Positions 45,606 to 54,132 of a DNA stretch of 64,000 nucleotides are shown here, in pieces. A program made the translations under genes and the position numbers. The stretch is from Pectobacterium fontis (GTDB taxonomy: Bacteria > Pseudomonadota > Gammaproteobacteria > Enterobacterales > Enterobacteriaceae), in the NCBI RefSeq assembly GCF_000803215.1, contig NZ_JSXC01000026.1, positions 47,412-111,411 on the forward strand, given 5' to 3'. How positions within the stretch are numbered: position 1 is the first letter of the stretch; the number at the start of each line of letters is the position of its first letter. The notes beneath the pieces were generated by a model, which saw nothing but the letters and a program-made list of their open reading frames with translations, made no database searches and was not told the DNA's origin.

Positions 45606-48600
45606 ATGTTTAAAACAATCATAACCTTTCTACGCAAGCAGTTGCCTAAACTGAAACCCTCCTGGCTGCTTTTGGGGGCGCTACTGTGGATCGTGGTGTT
45701 GGTTCTGGCCTGGTGGCTGGGGCCGCGTTTGACGGTGGGCGACTCACGCCCATTACAGGGAATCTGGGGTCGCGTGGTGTTCACGCTGGTCTGGTTGTGG
45801 CTGGCGTTCTCTTATAGCGCCTGGCTGGTCTGGCGTCGCGTACAATTGATGCGCGCGGAACGCCATGTGCAGCAGGTGATTGAGCAGGATCCCCTACAGG
45901 TCTATGTTGACAGCCAGCAGACGTTTCTCGATCGCTGGCTGGAAGCGTTTCAGACTCAATTGGGTAAAAAAGCGCTGTATGCGATGCCCTGGTATCTGAC
46001 GATTGGTCTGGCGGGAAGCGGGAAAAGTAGCCTGATCCATCGTGCCAACCCGGCAAACAAAATGAATCCGAAGCTGGATGCCGCACTGCGAGATGTGGCG
46101 ACAGGCCAGCAGGTCAGCAGTTGGGTTGGGGAATCTGCCGTTATTTGGGATCCGAGTGGGCAGTTGCTCGCACAACCTGAGCTGGAGGGCGATTCACTTG
46201 GGCAGCGCCATGCCCGGCTGTGGCAACACCTGCTACGGTGGCTCAGTGAAAATCGCCGCCGCCAGCCGCTCAATGGCTTGGTGCTGACACTGGATATTTC
46301 CTGGCTGGCACAGGCGGGTGTCGCGGATCGCAAAGCCTATGCGCAAGTTATGCGCGCCCGGTTGCAGGAAATCTCCGTCAACATTAACACGCGTTTACCG
46401 GTATATATCGCGCTAACGCGGCTGGATATGCTGAGCGGATTCGATAAAATTTACCGCCAATTGAACCGTGAGGCGCGTCAGGCCGTATTAGGTGTGACGT
46501 TTACCCCACAAGCAAGCAATGGCAAAGGCTGGCTGGAGGAGTTGGAACGTTTCTGGGACGAGTGGGTCACACACCTGAATGACAACCTGCCCGATATGCT
46601 GCTCACGCAATCGGACAGAAGCGTGCGTAATTCGCTGTTCTCGTTTGTTCGCCAACTGGCAGGGGTGAAAGATTACGTGATGGAGGTGCTGACGGAAACG
46701 TTAGCGACGGGCGAAGATCGCGCGTTCTTGATCCGCGGTGTCTACGTCAGTTCCGTCTATCAACAAGGGGTGCCGTTCGATGCTTTTGCGCAGTCGGCTT
46801 CCCGCCGTTATCAACTGCCAGAGCCGATTAACCCGGCGCTGCGCGGTGAATCGAATACGTTCTTTGTACAGCGTCTCTTCCCGGATGTTATTTTCCCTGA
46901 AGCCAGTCTGGCGGGGGAAAACCGGTTGCATAGCCTCTACCGTCGTCGTCGGCTCAGTATTGGTGTGGGCTGCATGCTGCTCGCCAGTCTGGCGCTGATT
47001 GGCAGTTGGCACCACTTCTATCGGGTCAATGAAGAGGCAGGGCGCAATGTACTGACGAAAGCGCAGGCATTCATTGGCACCAATGAGCTGGAAGGGCAGC
47101 CGGGTTACGGTTATCAGCAGTTGCCGCGTCTCAACTTGATTCGTGATGCAACCTTATCCTTTGGTAATTACCACGAACGTACGCCGATGCTGGCGGATCT
47201 GGGCCTATATCAGGGCGATAAGATTGGACCTTATGTTGAAGGTTCCTACCTGCAAATGTTGAATCAGCGCTTTTTACCGGCGGTGATGCAAGGGCTGCTG
47301 GAAGATTTGAATCAGGCACCTGCCAATAGTGAGCAAAAGCTGACGATTTTGCGCGTGATGCGGATGCTGGATGATGCGTCAGGGCGTAACAAAGCGCTGG
47401 TTGAACAGTTTATGACGCAGCGCTGGCAGAAGGCATTTCCCGGACAGGGCAATGTGCAGGAACAACTGATGCAGCATTTGGATTACGCCCTCGATCACAC
47501 CAACTGGCACCAGTCTCGTGAGCAGAAAGATGCGGTGGCGATTAGCACCTTTGCGCCGTTTAATCAGCCGATTACGCTGGCCCAGCAGGAACTGAGCAAA
47601 CTGCCGATGTATCAGCGCGTTTACCAGAGTCTGGTGATGAAGGCGACGCAGGTGCTGCCGCCGGATTTAGCGATCCGCGATGAAGTTGGGCCGACGTTTG
47701 ATCCGGTATTTTCTCTGCGTAATGACAAAGCGGGAACGGTGCCACGTCTGCTGACGTATCCCGGTTTTAGCGATTATTACCTCAAGCAGGATAAAGCGCT
47801 GTTAGAGCTGACAGCGCTGGACGCCTGGGTGCTGGGGCAACGTGAGCGTGCACAGTTCAGTGAGGCCGATCGACGGGAAATTCTGCGTCAGGTGAACGAT
47901 CGTTACATCACGGATTACATCAACCAGTGGCAGAAAGTGCTGGCGAACATTGATGTCCAGACACTCGATACACCGGAACAGGCGCTTGATATCCTTACGG
48001 ATATTACCGGTAACGATCAGCCTTTCCAGCGCGTGTTGACTACGGTCAGTGATAATACCCGTATCCGCAAGCTGGCTGATGATGATAACGACACGGCGCA
48101 GAGCATCAACACGCGTATCGGTCGTCCGTTTATGACCATCAATGCGGCGCTGAGCGGGCGTGGTGAGCAGGGGCCGCTGGTGCAAGAGGTGAATCAAAAG
48201 CTGACCGATCTCTATCACTATCTCGATCAGATCGTCAACGCCACCGACCCAGGACAAGCGGCGCTGAAGGCCGTACAGGCGCGGCAGGGCAATAAATTTG
48301 CCGATCCAGTATTTGCTTTACAGCAATATGCCCGCAGTCTTCCCGCACCGTTGGATCGCTGGGTAGGACAATTAGCCGGGGAAAGCGCCAGTCTGGTTAC
48401 TGGGTTAGCGATGTCGTCGCTAAATCAGGAATGGCTGGATAAAGTGGTGACGCCGTTCAATGAGAAGCTGGCGGATCGCTACCCGTTCAACCCGTCATCG
48501 AACAAAGATGTGCCGCTATCGGAAATGGAAACGTTCTTCATGGCTGGCGGGACGTTGGACAGTTTCTATCAAACCAACCTCAAGTCGATGATGGAAAGCG

Positions 48601-49103
48601 GCATGCTGGAAGAAGGTATGGCGTCACCTTTACAGGCTGAACTGGTGAAACAGCTTGAACGTGCCAACCGCATCCGCCAGACCCTGTTCAACGCGCAGGG
48701 CAGTCTGGAAGTCCACTTTGTGCTGGAGCCGCTGGAACTGACGGCGAACAAGCGCCGCAGCGTGCTGAATCTGGATGGACAGTTGCTGGAATACAGCCAC
48801 GGTCGTCGCCAGAAAACACCGCTGGTGTGGCCAAACAGCATGCGCGATGGCGCCGAAAGTAAGCTCACGCTGGTGCCGGACGATCGTGAACGTTCACCAC
48901 GTAGCCTGAGCTTTAGCGGGCCATGGGCGATGTTCCGCTTAATCAACAGCGATCAGCTAACGCAGGTTAATGAGAATACTTTTGACGTGCGCTTCTCGTT
49001 GGAGAACGGGGCGATGACGTATCGCGTGTATACCGATGCCAGCCATAACCCGTTTGCTGGTGGTCTGTTCAGCCAGTTCACGCTGCCTGACTCGCTGTAT
49101 TAA
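45606..49103 (+). CDS. tssM: T6SS membrane-complex core TssM (IcmF/VasK)
   Basis: The 1165-residue protein has two N-terminal membrane helices (about 18-40 and 58-77), a cytoplasmic NTPase-like domain with Walker A GLAGSGKSS (134-142), a third helix near 455-475 (SIGVGCMLLASLALIGSW), and a large periplasmic part with the ImcF-related region that binds TssJ. It spans the inner membrane and periplasm and builds the channel with TssL and TssJ. A hairpin lies between it and vasL. Confidence 0.96.
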   Translation: MFKTIITFLRKQLPKLKPSWLLLGALLWIVVLVLAWWLGPRLTVGDSRPLQGIWGRVVFTLVWLWLAFSYSAWLVWRRVQLMRAERHVQQVIEQDPLQVYVDSQQTFLDRWLEAFQTQLGKKALYAMPWYLTIGLAGSGKSSLIHRANPANKMNPKLDAALRDVATGQQVSSWVGESAVIWDPSGQLLAQPELEGDSLGQRHARLWQHLLRWLSENRRRQPLNGLVLTLDISWLAQAGVADRKAYAQVMRARLQEISVNINTRLPVYIALTRLDMLSGFDKIYRQLNREARQAVLGVTFTPQASNGKGWLEELERFWDEWVTHLNDNLPDMLLTQSDRSVRNSLFSFVRQLAGVKDYVMEVLTETLATGEDRAFLIRGVYVSSVYQQGVPFDAFAQSASRRYQLPEPINPALRGESNTFFVQRLFPDVIFPEASLAGENRLHSLYRRRRLSIGVGCMLLASLALIGSWHHFYRVNEEAGRNVLTKAQAFIGTNELEGQPGYGYQQLPRLNLIRDATLSFGNYHERTPMLADLGLYQGDKIGPYVEGSYLQMLNQRFLPAVMQGLLEDLNQAPANSEQKLTILRVMRMLDDASGRNKALVEQFMTQRWQKAFPGQGNVQEQLMQHLDYALDHTNWHQSREQKDAVAISTFAPFNQPITLAQQELSKLPMYQRVYQSLVMKATQVLPPDLAIRDEVGPTFDPVFSLRNDKAGTVPRLLTYPGFSDYYLKQDKALLELTALDAWVLGQRERAQFSEADRREILRQVNDRYITDYINQWQKVLANIDVQTLDTPEQALDILTDITGNDQPFQRVLTTVSDNTRIRKLADDDNDTAQSINTRIGRPFMTINAALSGRGEQGPLVQEVNQKLTDLYHYLDQIVNATDPGQAALKAVQARQGNKFADPVFALQQYARSLPAPLDRWVGQLAGESASLVTGLAMSSLNQEWLDKVVTPFNEKLADRYPFNPSSNKDVPLSEMETFFMAGGTLDSFYQTNLKSMMESGMLEEGMASPLQAELVKQLERANRIRQTLFNAQGSLEVHFVLEPLELTANKRRSVLNLDGQLLEYSHGRRQKTPLVWPNSMRDGAESKLTLVPDDRERSPRSLSFSGPWAMFRLINSDQLTQVNENTFDVRFSLENGAMTYRVYTDASHNPFAGGLFSQFTLPDSLY

Positions 49104-49113
49104 ATTAACTCTC

Positions 49114-49133
49114 GGGAGCCTATCTAGGCTCCC
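49114..49133 (+). terminator. Hairpin between tssM and vasL
   Basis: GGGAGCC (49114-49120) and GGCTCCC (49127-49133) form a perfect 7-bp stem with a 6-nt loop in the only sizeable gap of the structural operon. No T tract follows. It may lower expression of downstream genes or mark an mRNA-processing site. Confidence 0.5.
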
Positions 49134-49152
49134 TATTGCTGGATGATGTGAT

Positions 49153-50589
49153 ATGCAAGATGCACAACAGGCCCTGAAGGTGGGTCGGGATCCACGGATG
49201 CTGCCGGAGTTTGACGTACTGCGGGCAGAAATTAACAAATTGAGTCATGCGTCCCGCCCCGATGTGGATTGGATGCTGGTGCATGACATGGCCACCACCA
49301 TCTTTGAAAAACAGGGCGTGGATCTCCAGACGGCGATCTACTTTACGCTGGCGCGTTCACGGTTGGCGGGGTTAACAGGATTCACGGAAAGCTGTGAGTT
49401 TCTGGCGAACCTGATTGTGACACAGTGGGATAACTTTTGGCCGCCCATACATCAGGAACGGGCGCGTATCGAAATGCTGGATTGGTTTATTGCCCGCATC
49501 AGTGAGGTGGTGCGGCAGTACGCCATCAGCCATGAACACAAGCGGCTGGTTTACCGTTGTGAACGCGCGCTGCAACTGATGAGTGAAAAGCTCCATAACT
49601 CAGGCCTGAGCCGCATCCCTCGCGTCGAGAACTTGCTGCACTTCGTTGAAGGCTATACCCATTTGTTTGATGAAACCGAGATTGTCATTGTGTCGGACGA
49701 TCAGGAACTGAAAAAACAGGATATGCAGATCCCACCGATGGTGTTCTTTCATTCAGACATGGAACCCGGAACGACGGTACAAGGTGGTGGGTCGTCAGGT
49801 TCGGGTCAGGCTCCACTGCCTGCCGGCAGCATTCTCATCGGACGGGAGAAAGGGCAAATGAAACCTACGGTATTAAAGATCGAGGCGCATAAAAAGCAGA
49901 AGCCAGCCTGGTTCTGGTTTGTCTCCGGGCTGCTGACCTGCGCATTACCCGTGGCAGCGATAACAGGCTGGCAGTATTGGCAGAAACAGAAAGCCGATGC
50001 GCTGGCGTTACTGCAACAGCCGGCGTACGCATTGCCCGCCGCCCCCGATCATAATGACATTCGTCGGGTGCGTATTGTTCTGGGCGAGCAGAAATTGCAA
50101 GGCATGGAAGGTGAGTTGATCAATCGTTATCAGGCACAGTTGGAACAGGTGAAAAATGCGTCGCCGTTTTACCTCTATCAATATGGTAATGGATTGAAAA
50201 ATGTGATGCAGCAGCTCTATCCCGATTCACTCGCGGTGAAAGAGATGGAGCGCCAATGGCAGATCTCGCTTGAACGCCAGCAGGGTGATGAGCCAAAAAC
50301 GCTGGGTTACGAACAGGCGCGCGATCGTCTCAATGATACCTTGCAGCAACTGTTGGAACTGGAGAGGCAGCGTCGGACGGTGACGATCTCTTACCTGAAA
50401 TCAAAACTTTATGACATGCAAAAAGATCTGATGTCGGATGTCCCGTTTGGGATTCGGCTGCGGGAACTTGAGACGCGGAAAATCAAGAATCAGTCTCTAA
50501 CGCCAGCGGAGCTACGTGCGATGGAGGACGAATTGCGATCCTTCAATATCCGCTTGTACCGTTTGCAGCAGGGCAATGCTGCCAGTTGA
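49153..50589 (+). CDS. vasL: T6SS protein VasL (second ImpA_N / TssA-like protein)
   Basis: The 478-residue protein has an ImpA-type N-terminal domain (about 5-130; VTQWDNFWPPIHQERARIEMLDWF), a linker, a membrane helix at about 255-277 (FVSGLLTCALPVAAITGW), and a C-terminal helical domain with LELERQRRTVTISYLKSKLY. This is the VasL/TagA-like class, distinct from the canonical TssA upstream. A TagA-type role in holding the distal end of the sheath at the opposite membrane is plausible from the membrane anchor, but not shown. Confidence 0.85.
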   Translation: MQDAQQALKVGRDPRMLPEFDVLRAEINKLSHASRPDVDWMLVHDMATTIFEKQGVDLQTAIYFTLARSRLAGLTGFTESCEFLANLIVTQWDNFWPPIHQERARIEMLDWFIARISEVVRQYAISHEHKRLVYRCERALQLMSEKLHNSGLSRIPRVENLLHFVEGYTHLFDETEIVIVSDDQELKKQDMQIPPMVFFHSDMEPGTTVQGGGSSGSGQAPLPAGSILIGREKGQMKPTVLKIEAHKKQKPAWFWFVSGLLTCALPVAAITGWQYWQKQKADALALLQQPAYALPAAPDHNDIRRVRIVLGEQKLQGMEGELINRYQAQLEQVKNASPFYLYQYGNGLKNVMQQLYPDSLAVKEMERQWQISLERQQGDEPKTLGYEQARDRLNDTLQQLLELERQRRTVTISYLKSKLYDMQKDLMSDVPFGIRLRELETRKIKNQSLTPAELRAMEDELRSFNIRLYRLQQGNAAS

Positions 50590-50617
50590 TTATCGTGAAG
50601 GGAAAACCGCTGAGCAC

Positions 50618-51973
50618 ATGATGAAATACAGAAAATTATTGATAGCCCTATCAGCCTGTTGGTTGGCGTCATGTCAGGCGCCGGTCGCTTCACTGCCTGA
50701 AGCGGAATTAGTCGCATCTGCAAACCGGGGAAATGGAGAAGCGCAATATCAGTTGGCAAAAACGTTAGCCAAACGTTCTCAGTATACCGAGGCGATGCAA
50801 TGGATGCAGAAGGCGGCTGAGCGGTCTGAACTTCCGGGTAATCAGGAAATGCGCGCTGCTGCCGCACTTCAGGTTGGTGACTGGTATCAGGCCGGGCTAG
50901 GCGCACCAAAGAACAGCCCGTTTGCCCGCCAGTGGTGGACGACATCTTCACGTTTGGGCAATGGCGAAGCGGGGCATCGCCTCGGTATGGACTGCCAGGT
51001 TCAGCATCAGGGAAAGTTGGTGGCTGCCTGTCTGAGCGCATTTGAAGCCGCAGCGGCAAATGGCTATGCCCCCGCGCAATTGATCGTTGCCGAGTGGCAC
51101 GCGACGCACGCGGGCGGTGAGAAAGATGCCGTATCGTGGTTACTAAAGGCCTCTGAACTTGGTAATCGGGATGCACAGTACCAATTGGCGCAGCGCTATG
51201 AGCAAGGGAAAGGCGTGGTGATTCGTCTCGATTTGGCCGAACGCTGGTATTTCCGCGCGGCGACGCTAGGACAGGCACAAGCGCAGTTGTGGATGGCCCG
51301 ACACGAAGACGGCGAGAATGCGTTGAACTGGTATCAAAAGGCCGCGTCATCAGGAGATGCTGAAGCCCAGTTGTGGTTAGGAAAGGCATACCGTGAAGGT
51401 AAGCGCTTACCTTGGGATGAGCAGAAGGCGCGTTATTGGCTAGAGCGCGCCGCCGCTGGAGGATCGGGTGAGGCTGACTATTTGCTTAGCCAGAGCCAGA
51501 CCACTCATGAAAAACGTGAACAGTACCTGATTCAGGCTTCCTCGGCGGGTTATATCCGGGCGCAGCGTGAACTGGGGGATCGCTTATTTAAAGCGAATGA
51601 ATTCACACGAGCGCGTGAAGAATATGCCAAAGCGGCATCAGCAGGCGACACCGAATCCCAATTGGCTTATGGCGATATGCTGCGGCTGGGGCAAGGCGGT
51701 AAAGAGGATTATGTCGAAGCGATGAAGCAGTACCGTCTGGCGGCGAATGAGGGCAATCGTATGGCGCAGTATCGAATGGGGATGATGCGTCAGGATGGGC
51801 TAGGTGCATCCCGCAACCGTATTCATGCTTACGCCTGGTATGCCATGGCGGCGACGGAGGGAATGCCCGAAGCCATCCATGCGCGTAACGATCTGGAAGC
51901 CACCATGCAGCCGGATGAAATCAAGGCCGGACAGCGGCTGGCGATGCACTGGTCATCGGGGAAAATTGAGTAA
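50618..51973 (+). CDS. Sel1-repeat lipoprotein
   Basis: I chose the ATG at 50618 (451 residues), because MMKYRKLLIALSACWLASC is a lipoprotein signal with lipobox LASC; the frame is open to 50516 inside vasL. The rest is a run of Sel1-type repeats (GNGEAQYQLAKTLAKRSQY, GNRDAQYQLAQRYEQGKGVV, GNRMAQYRMGMMRQDGLGAS) about 36 residues apart. Sel1 proteins are protein-binding scaffolds. It follows vasL closely, but its T6SS role is unproven; it may be an accessory or immunity protein. A palindrome and a recombination scar begin at its stop codon. Confidence 0.85.
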   Translation: MMKYRKLLIALSACWLASCQAPVASLPEAELVASANRGNGEAQYQLAKTLAKRSQYTEAMQWMQKAAERSELPGNQEMRAAAALQVGDWYQAGLGAPKNSPFARQWWTTSSRLGNGEAGHRLGMDCQVQHQGKLVAACLSAFEAAAANGYAPAQLIVAEWHATHAGGEKDAVSWLLKASELGNRDAQYQLAQRYEQGKGVVIRLDLAERWYFRAATLGQAQAQLWMARHEDGENALNWYQKAASSGDAEAQLWLGKAYREGKRLPWDEQKARYWLERAAAGGSGEADYLLSQSQTTHEKREQYLIQASSAGYIRAQRELGDRLFKANEFTRAREEYAKAASAGDTESQLAYGDMLRLGQGGKEDYVEAMKQYRLAANEGNRMAQYRMGMMRQDGLGASRNRIHAYAWYAMAATEGMPEAIHARNDLEATMQPDEIKAGQRLAMHWSSGKIE

Positions 51974-51989
51974 TTTCCGTTGGAAATTA
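51971..51989. repeat. Palindrome at the Sel1 stop codon and duplication edge
   Basis: TAATTTCC (51971-51978) and GGAAATTA (51982-51989) form a perfect 8-bp stem with a 3-nt loop. The first three bases are the Sel1 stop codon, and the right arm runs into the start of the 390-bp duplicated segment at 51988. Confidence 0.55.
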
Positions 51990-52095
51990 CACCCAGTTAA
52001 TCGACGTGTCGCTGGCTTACCGTAAAATTGACTGGGAACACACGGTTGCCGGAACCTCGGGTTCTGATGACTGGCGTGTGCCAGTCGAAGCGTAA
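51988..52095 (+). pseudogene. hcp 3' remnant
   Basis: The reading frame gives YTQLIDVSLAYRKIDWEHTV, then AGTSGSDDWRVPVEA and stop, which is the C terminus of Hcp as encoded at 54544-54651 with a few substitutions. The 5' 137 codons are missing and no start signal is present, so it is not expected to make protein. Substitutions are mostly silent, suggesting divergence before or under constraint rather than a very recent copy. Confidence 0.9.
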
Positions 52096-52377
52096 TTCCC
52101 ACCAAACCCGGCCTTGTGCCGGGTTTTCTGCGTTTTTCTCCGGGGATTTTTCCCCGTGCAGTGTTTTTGCAGGCGTGATGTTTTTACCAACATGGCTTGT
52201 GGTGTGAGCAGACTCAGAGCACAACTCAGGTATTTCATATCAATCAGGATAGCGGCGTGTCGCATCGGGTGAAACCGGGGCGTGCGGTAGCCATGGCCGC
52301 GGTGAAGGAAGAAGGAGAGAGCAGATGGCAAACAGTACAGGATTACAGTTCACCGTCAAGGTTGGCGCGCTGGAGGC
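51988..52377 (+). repeat. 390-bp duplicate of the hcp-3'/vgrG-5' junction (copy 1)
   Basis: This segment matches 54544-54933 over its whole length with only scattered substitutions, mostly in the hcp part, and no net length change. It covers the last 35 codons of an hcp, the 229-bp hcp-vgrG spacer with its terminator hairpin (52105-52125), and the first 17-18 codons of vgrG. It marks a second, now deleted, hcp-vgrG cassette. Confidence 0.92.
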
Positions 52378-52453
52378 TCAAAGACGGTTGTGGGCATTAA
52401 TCTATCTGGAAGGTGGTCGTCAGGCTTTGGAAGAGCAGAAGGAACGAACATGA
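52325..52453 (+). CDS. 42-codon in-frame chimera: VgrG start fused to an unknown C-terminal tail
   Basis: The ATG, its GGAGAG ribosome site, and codons 1-18 ([18 protein letters not shown]) are those of vgrG. At 52378 the sequence switches to QRRLWALIYLEGGRQALEEQ-KERT and stop, in the same frame. The tail reads like the natural end of another gene, because its TGA overlaps the next gene's ATG (ATGA at 52450-52453). It is the join point of a deletion. Whether the peptide has a function is unknown, but it may drive coupled translation of the following gene. Confidence 0.6.
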   Translation: MANSTGLQFTVKVGALEAQRRLWALIYLEGGRQALEEQKERT

Positions 52454-52965
52454 GTGCGGCAAGTGGTTTGACGAGAGCAATCTCGGGGTTGATAACGGCG
52501 ATATGGCAGATATTGCCGCGCTGGGGTCGGTGGACGGCAAGTATTCTGCTGGTGCTTTGGCTGGGCTGGACGTTCCTGATACAGGAGCGGCATGGCGGGG
52601 CGTCAATTGTTGTTCATTCGGTGATCGACCGCCCCATTAGCTATGTGTATGTCAACGGCAATATGGGGGGGAATACTTTTGCATTTGATGGTCTTAACTC
52701 GGGTGGCAGTTCTGCTGGCCCGTATAGTATAGACGGAGAGACGGTCAAAATAGATTGGTTATTGAGCGCCACTCTGAAGCAACAAGAAGAACAGGGATTT
52801 CAGCCTGAGAAACATACTATTACCTTACCCATGCCTAAACGAGATAAAGGCCAGAATGGTTTCTGTGTACTGATGTTACCTGATAATAAACCGATGGTAA
52901 GGTGGGCTGAAAGCTGTGTCGTTGAAATGGATAGTATCGTCGATACATATAGAACGAGGAGATAA
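52450..52965 (+). CDS. DUF3304-like membrane-anchored protein, probable T6SS immunity or accessory
   Basis: I chose the ATG at 52450 (171 residues) because of the ATGA overlap with the chimera; the frame is open to 52390. One membrane helix lies at about 28-45 (ASILLVLWLGWTFLI), with the rest periplasmic. VNGNMGGNTFAFDGLNSGGS resembles the DUF3304 family, often found beside Tle-type phospholipase effectors. A truncated Tle1-like gene follows directly, so this could be the immunity partner kept after effector loss. Family call moderate, function inferred. Confidence 0.6.
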   Translation: MSAASGLTRAISGLITAIWQILPRWGRWTASILLVLWLGWTFLIQERHGGASIVVHSVIDRPISYVYVNGNMGGNTFAFDGLNSGGSSAGPYSIDGETVKIDWLLSATLKQQEEQGFQPEKHTITLPMPKRDKGQNGFCVLMLPDNKPMVRWAESCVVEMDSIVDTYRTRR

Positions 52966-52970
52966 ATAAA

Positions 52971-53345
52971 GTGGATTGGGATGATATGGAATGTCGCGTT
53001 GCGCGTGAAGAGAGCCGCCATCAGGCGGGGATAAGCACTTGTTCACTGGCGTTACAACTGGGTTTTTTCTTTGATGGTATGAAGCGAAATATCAATGTTG
53101 ATGAAGAGAGCCAGCGGCTGACTAACGTAGGACGTTTGTTTCGCGCCCACAATCTGAAGATAAAAGCAGACCTTACGTCTTCATACACGTATTCCAAAGT
53201 TTATATTCCCGGTTTAGGTACCCCTCTTGACGATACACCGTCTGAAAGACTGAACAGCATTATGGACGATCAGGCGAGTACCATGTTGAGGAACAATAAT
53301 TTCTTCGTCCCACGTGGTATAGAGATATTAGCGATCGATGACTAG
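52971..53345 (+). pseudogene. Truncated Tle1-like (DUF2235) phospholipase effector
   Basis: A GTG at 52971 with GAGGAGA upstream opens 124 residues. LQLGFFFDGMKRNI (29-42) and VYIPGLGTPLDD are the N-terminal motifs of DUF2235/Tle1 alpha/beta hydrolases, which normally run to several hundred residues. The catalytic GHSRG-type nucleophile region is missing, so the product should be inactive. The frame ends RGIEILAIDD and stop, just before the PAAR gene. It is 5 bp after the DUF3304-like gene. Confidence 0.75.
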
Positions 53346-53399
53346 GCCGCAAGCACGAATGTTACTGAAAGCCTGACTATTTTGCTAAAAGGACTAAAA

Positions 53400-53666
53400 A
53401 TGGGTAACGCAGTTAAATTAGGCGATATCGATACCGGGCACGGTAGCTATCCTCCGACATCTGTCTCAGTAGGTTCATCAACGGTCAAGGTGGATGGCTT
53501 GCCGTTGGCTCGTCAGGGCGATCCTCTGATTCCTCACGGTCATGACAGGAGCATCAGTGGCGGTTCATCCACGGTATTCGTTGATGGTAAACCCGCGGCG
53601 CGCTCAGGGGATGGAGTAAGCTGTGGCGGTGTGCTGATTGGCGGGGGAAGTGTGAATATAGGTTGA
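53400..53666 (+). CDS. PAAR-domain spike-tip protein
   Basis: I chose the ATG at 53400 (88 residues) after AAAGGAC; an in-frame ATG lies at 53382. GHGSYPPTSVSVGSSTVKVD, PHGHDRSISGGSSTVFVDGK and SCGGVLIGGGSVNIG are PAAR repeats with the zinc-binding histidine/cysteine set. It is a stand-alone PAAR that would cap a VgrG trimer. It follows the broken Tle1 gene and may have served that effector. Confidence 0.9.
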   Translation: MGNAVKLGDIDTGHGSYPPTSVSVGSSTVKVDGLPLARQGDPLIPHGHDRSISGGSSTVFVDGKPAARSGDGVSCGGVLIGGGSVNIG

Positions 53667-53898
53667 TATGTCATCGCTGGTCATTATCGCCAGCATTCCT
53701 CAATGATTTATGTTCCATAACAACAATTTTCAGATGTGTGTTTTCATAGGAAGGTTGGTGAATACTTACTTTTTAGTAAGAGTGATGTGGTGTATTTACC
53801 ACCTAAAATCGATGTTTTCCTATCAATTTTATTGTTTTCAATCGTCAATTTGTTGCACTAATTCACCCCTAACGCAAACTTTCAGAACAAATGCGCAT

Positions 53899-53989
53899 TC
53901 TGCGCAATTTCTTGCTCACTTTCTGGTGTAAATCACTGTTTGCGCAATGGATGCCGTTTTTTCGCGAGGTCTGCGCAACTTCTTGCTCA
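53899..53989 (+). promoter_or_regulatory. Paired 20-bp direct repeats, candidate VasH enhancer
   Basis: TCTGCGCAATTTCTTGCTCA at 53899-53918 recurs at 53970-53989 with one mismatch, 71 bp apart. The core TGCGCAA also occurs at 53941-53947. The repeats lie about 62-152 bp upstream of the sigma-54 -24 element, the usual place for an activator-binding enhancer. VasH is the obvious candidate. Confidence 0.6.
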
Positions 53990-54050
53990 AATTTGGCTTA
54001 GGGAAAATTTGAGTTAAGTAATTGTTTATTAAAAACAATAACATAAAAAT

Positions 54051-54066
54051 TGGCATGTGGATTGCT
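54051..54066 (+). promoter_or_regulatory. Sigma-54 promoter of hcp
   Basis: TGGCATGTGGATTGCT matches the -24/-12 consensus TGGCAC-N5-TTGCW, with GG (54052-54053) and GC (54064-54065) separated by exactly 10 bases. Transcription should start near 54077, about 55 bases before the hcp ATG. Confidence 0.85.
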
Positions 54067-54132
54067 ATACGCAGTGGGACGTTACTAAACACGTTTAACA
54101 ACTCACCCCGTTCAACAACAAGGAGCAAGACT

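Larger units (their letters stand above)
53667..54132. other. hcp control region
   Basis: 466 bp between the PAAR gene and hcp. It is AT-rich and includes the 20-bp direct repeats and the sigma-54 promoter listed separately. The hcp leader runs from about 54078 to 54132. No gene is seen. Confidence 0.7.

Noticed and set aside
52017..52331. 104-codon minus-strand frame occurring twice (also 54573-54887)
   Set aside because: It appears twice only because it lies antisense within the 390-bp duplicated hcp/vgrG junction.
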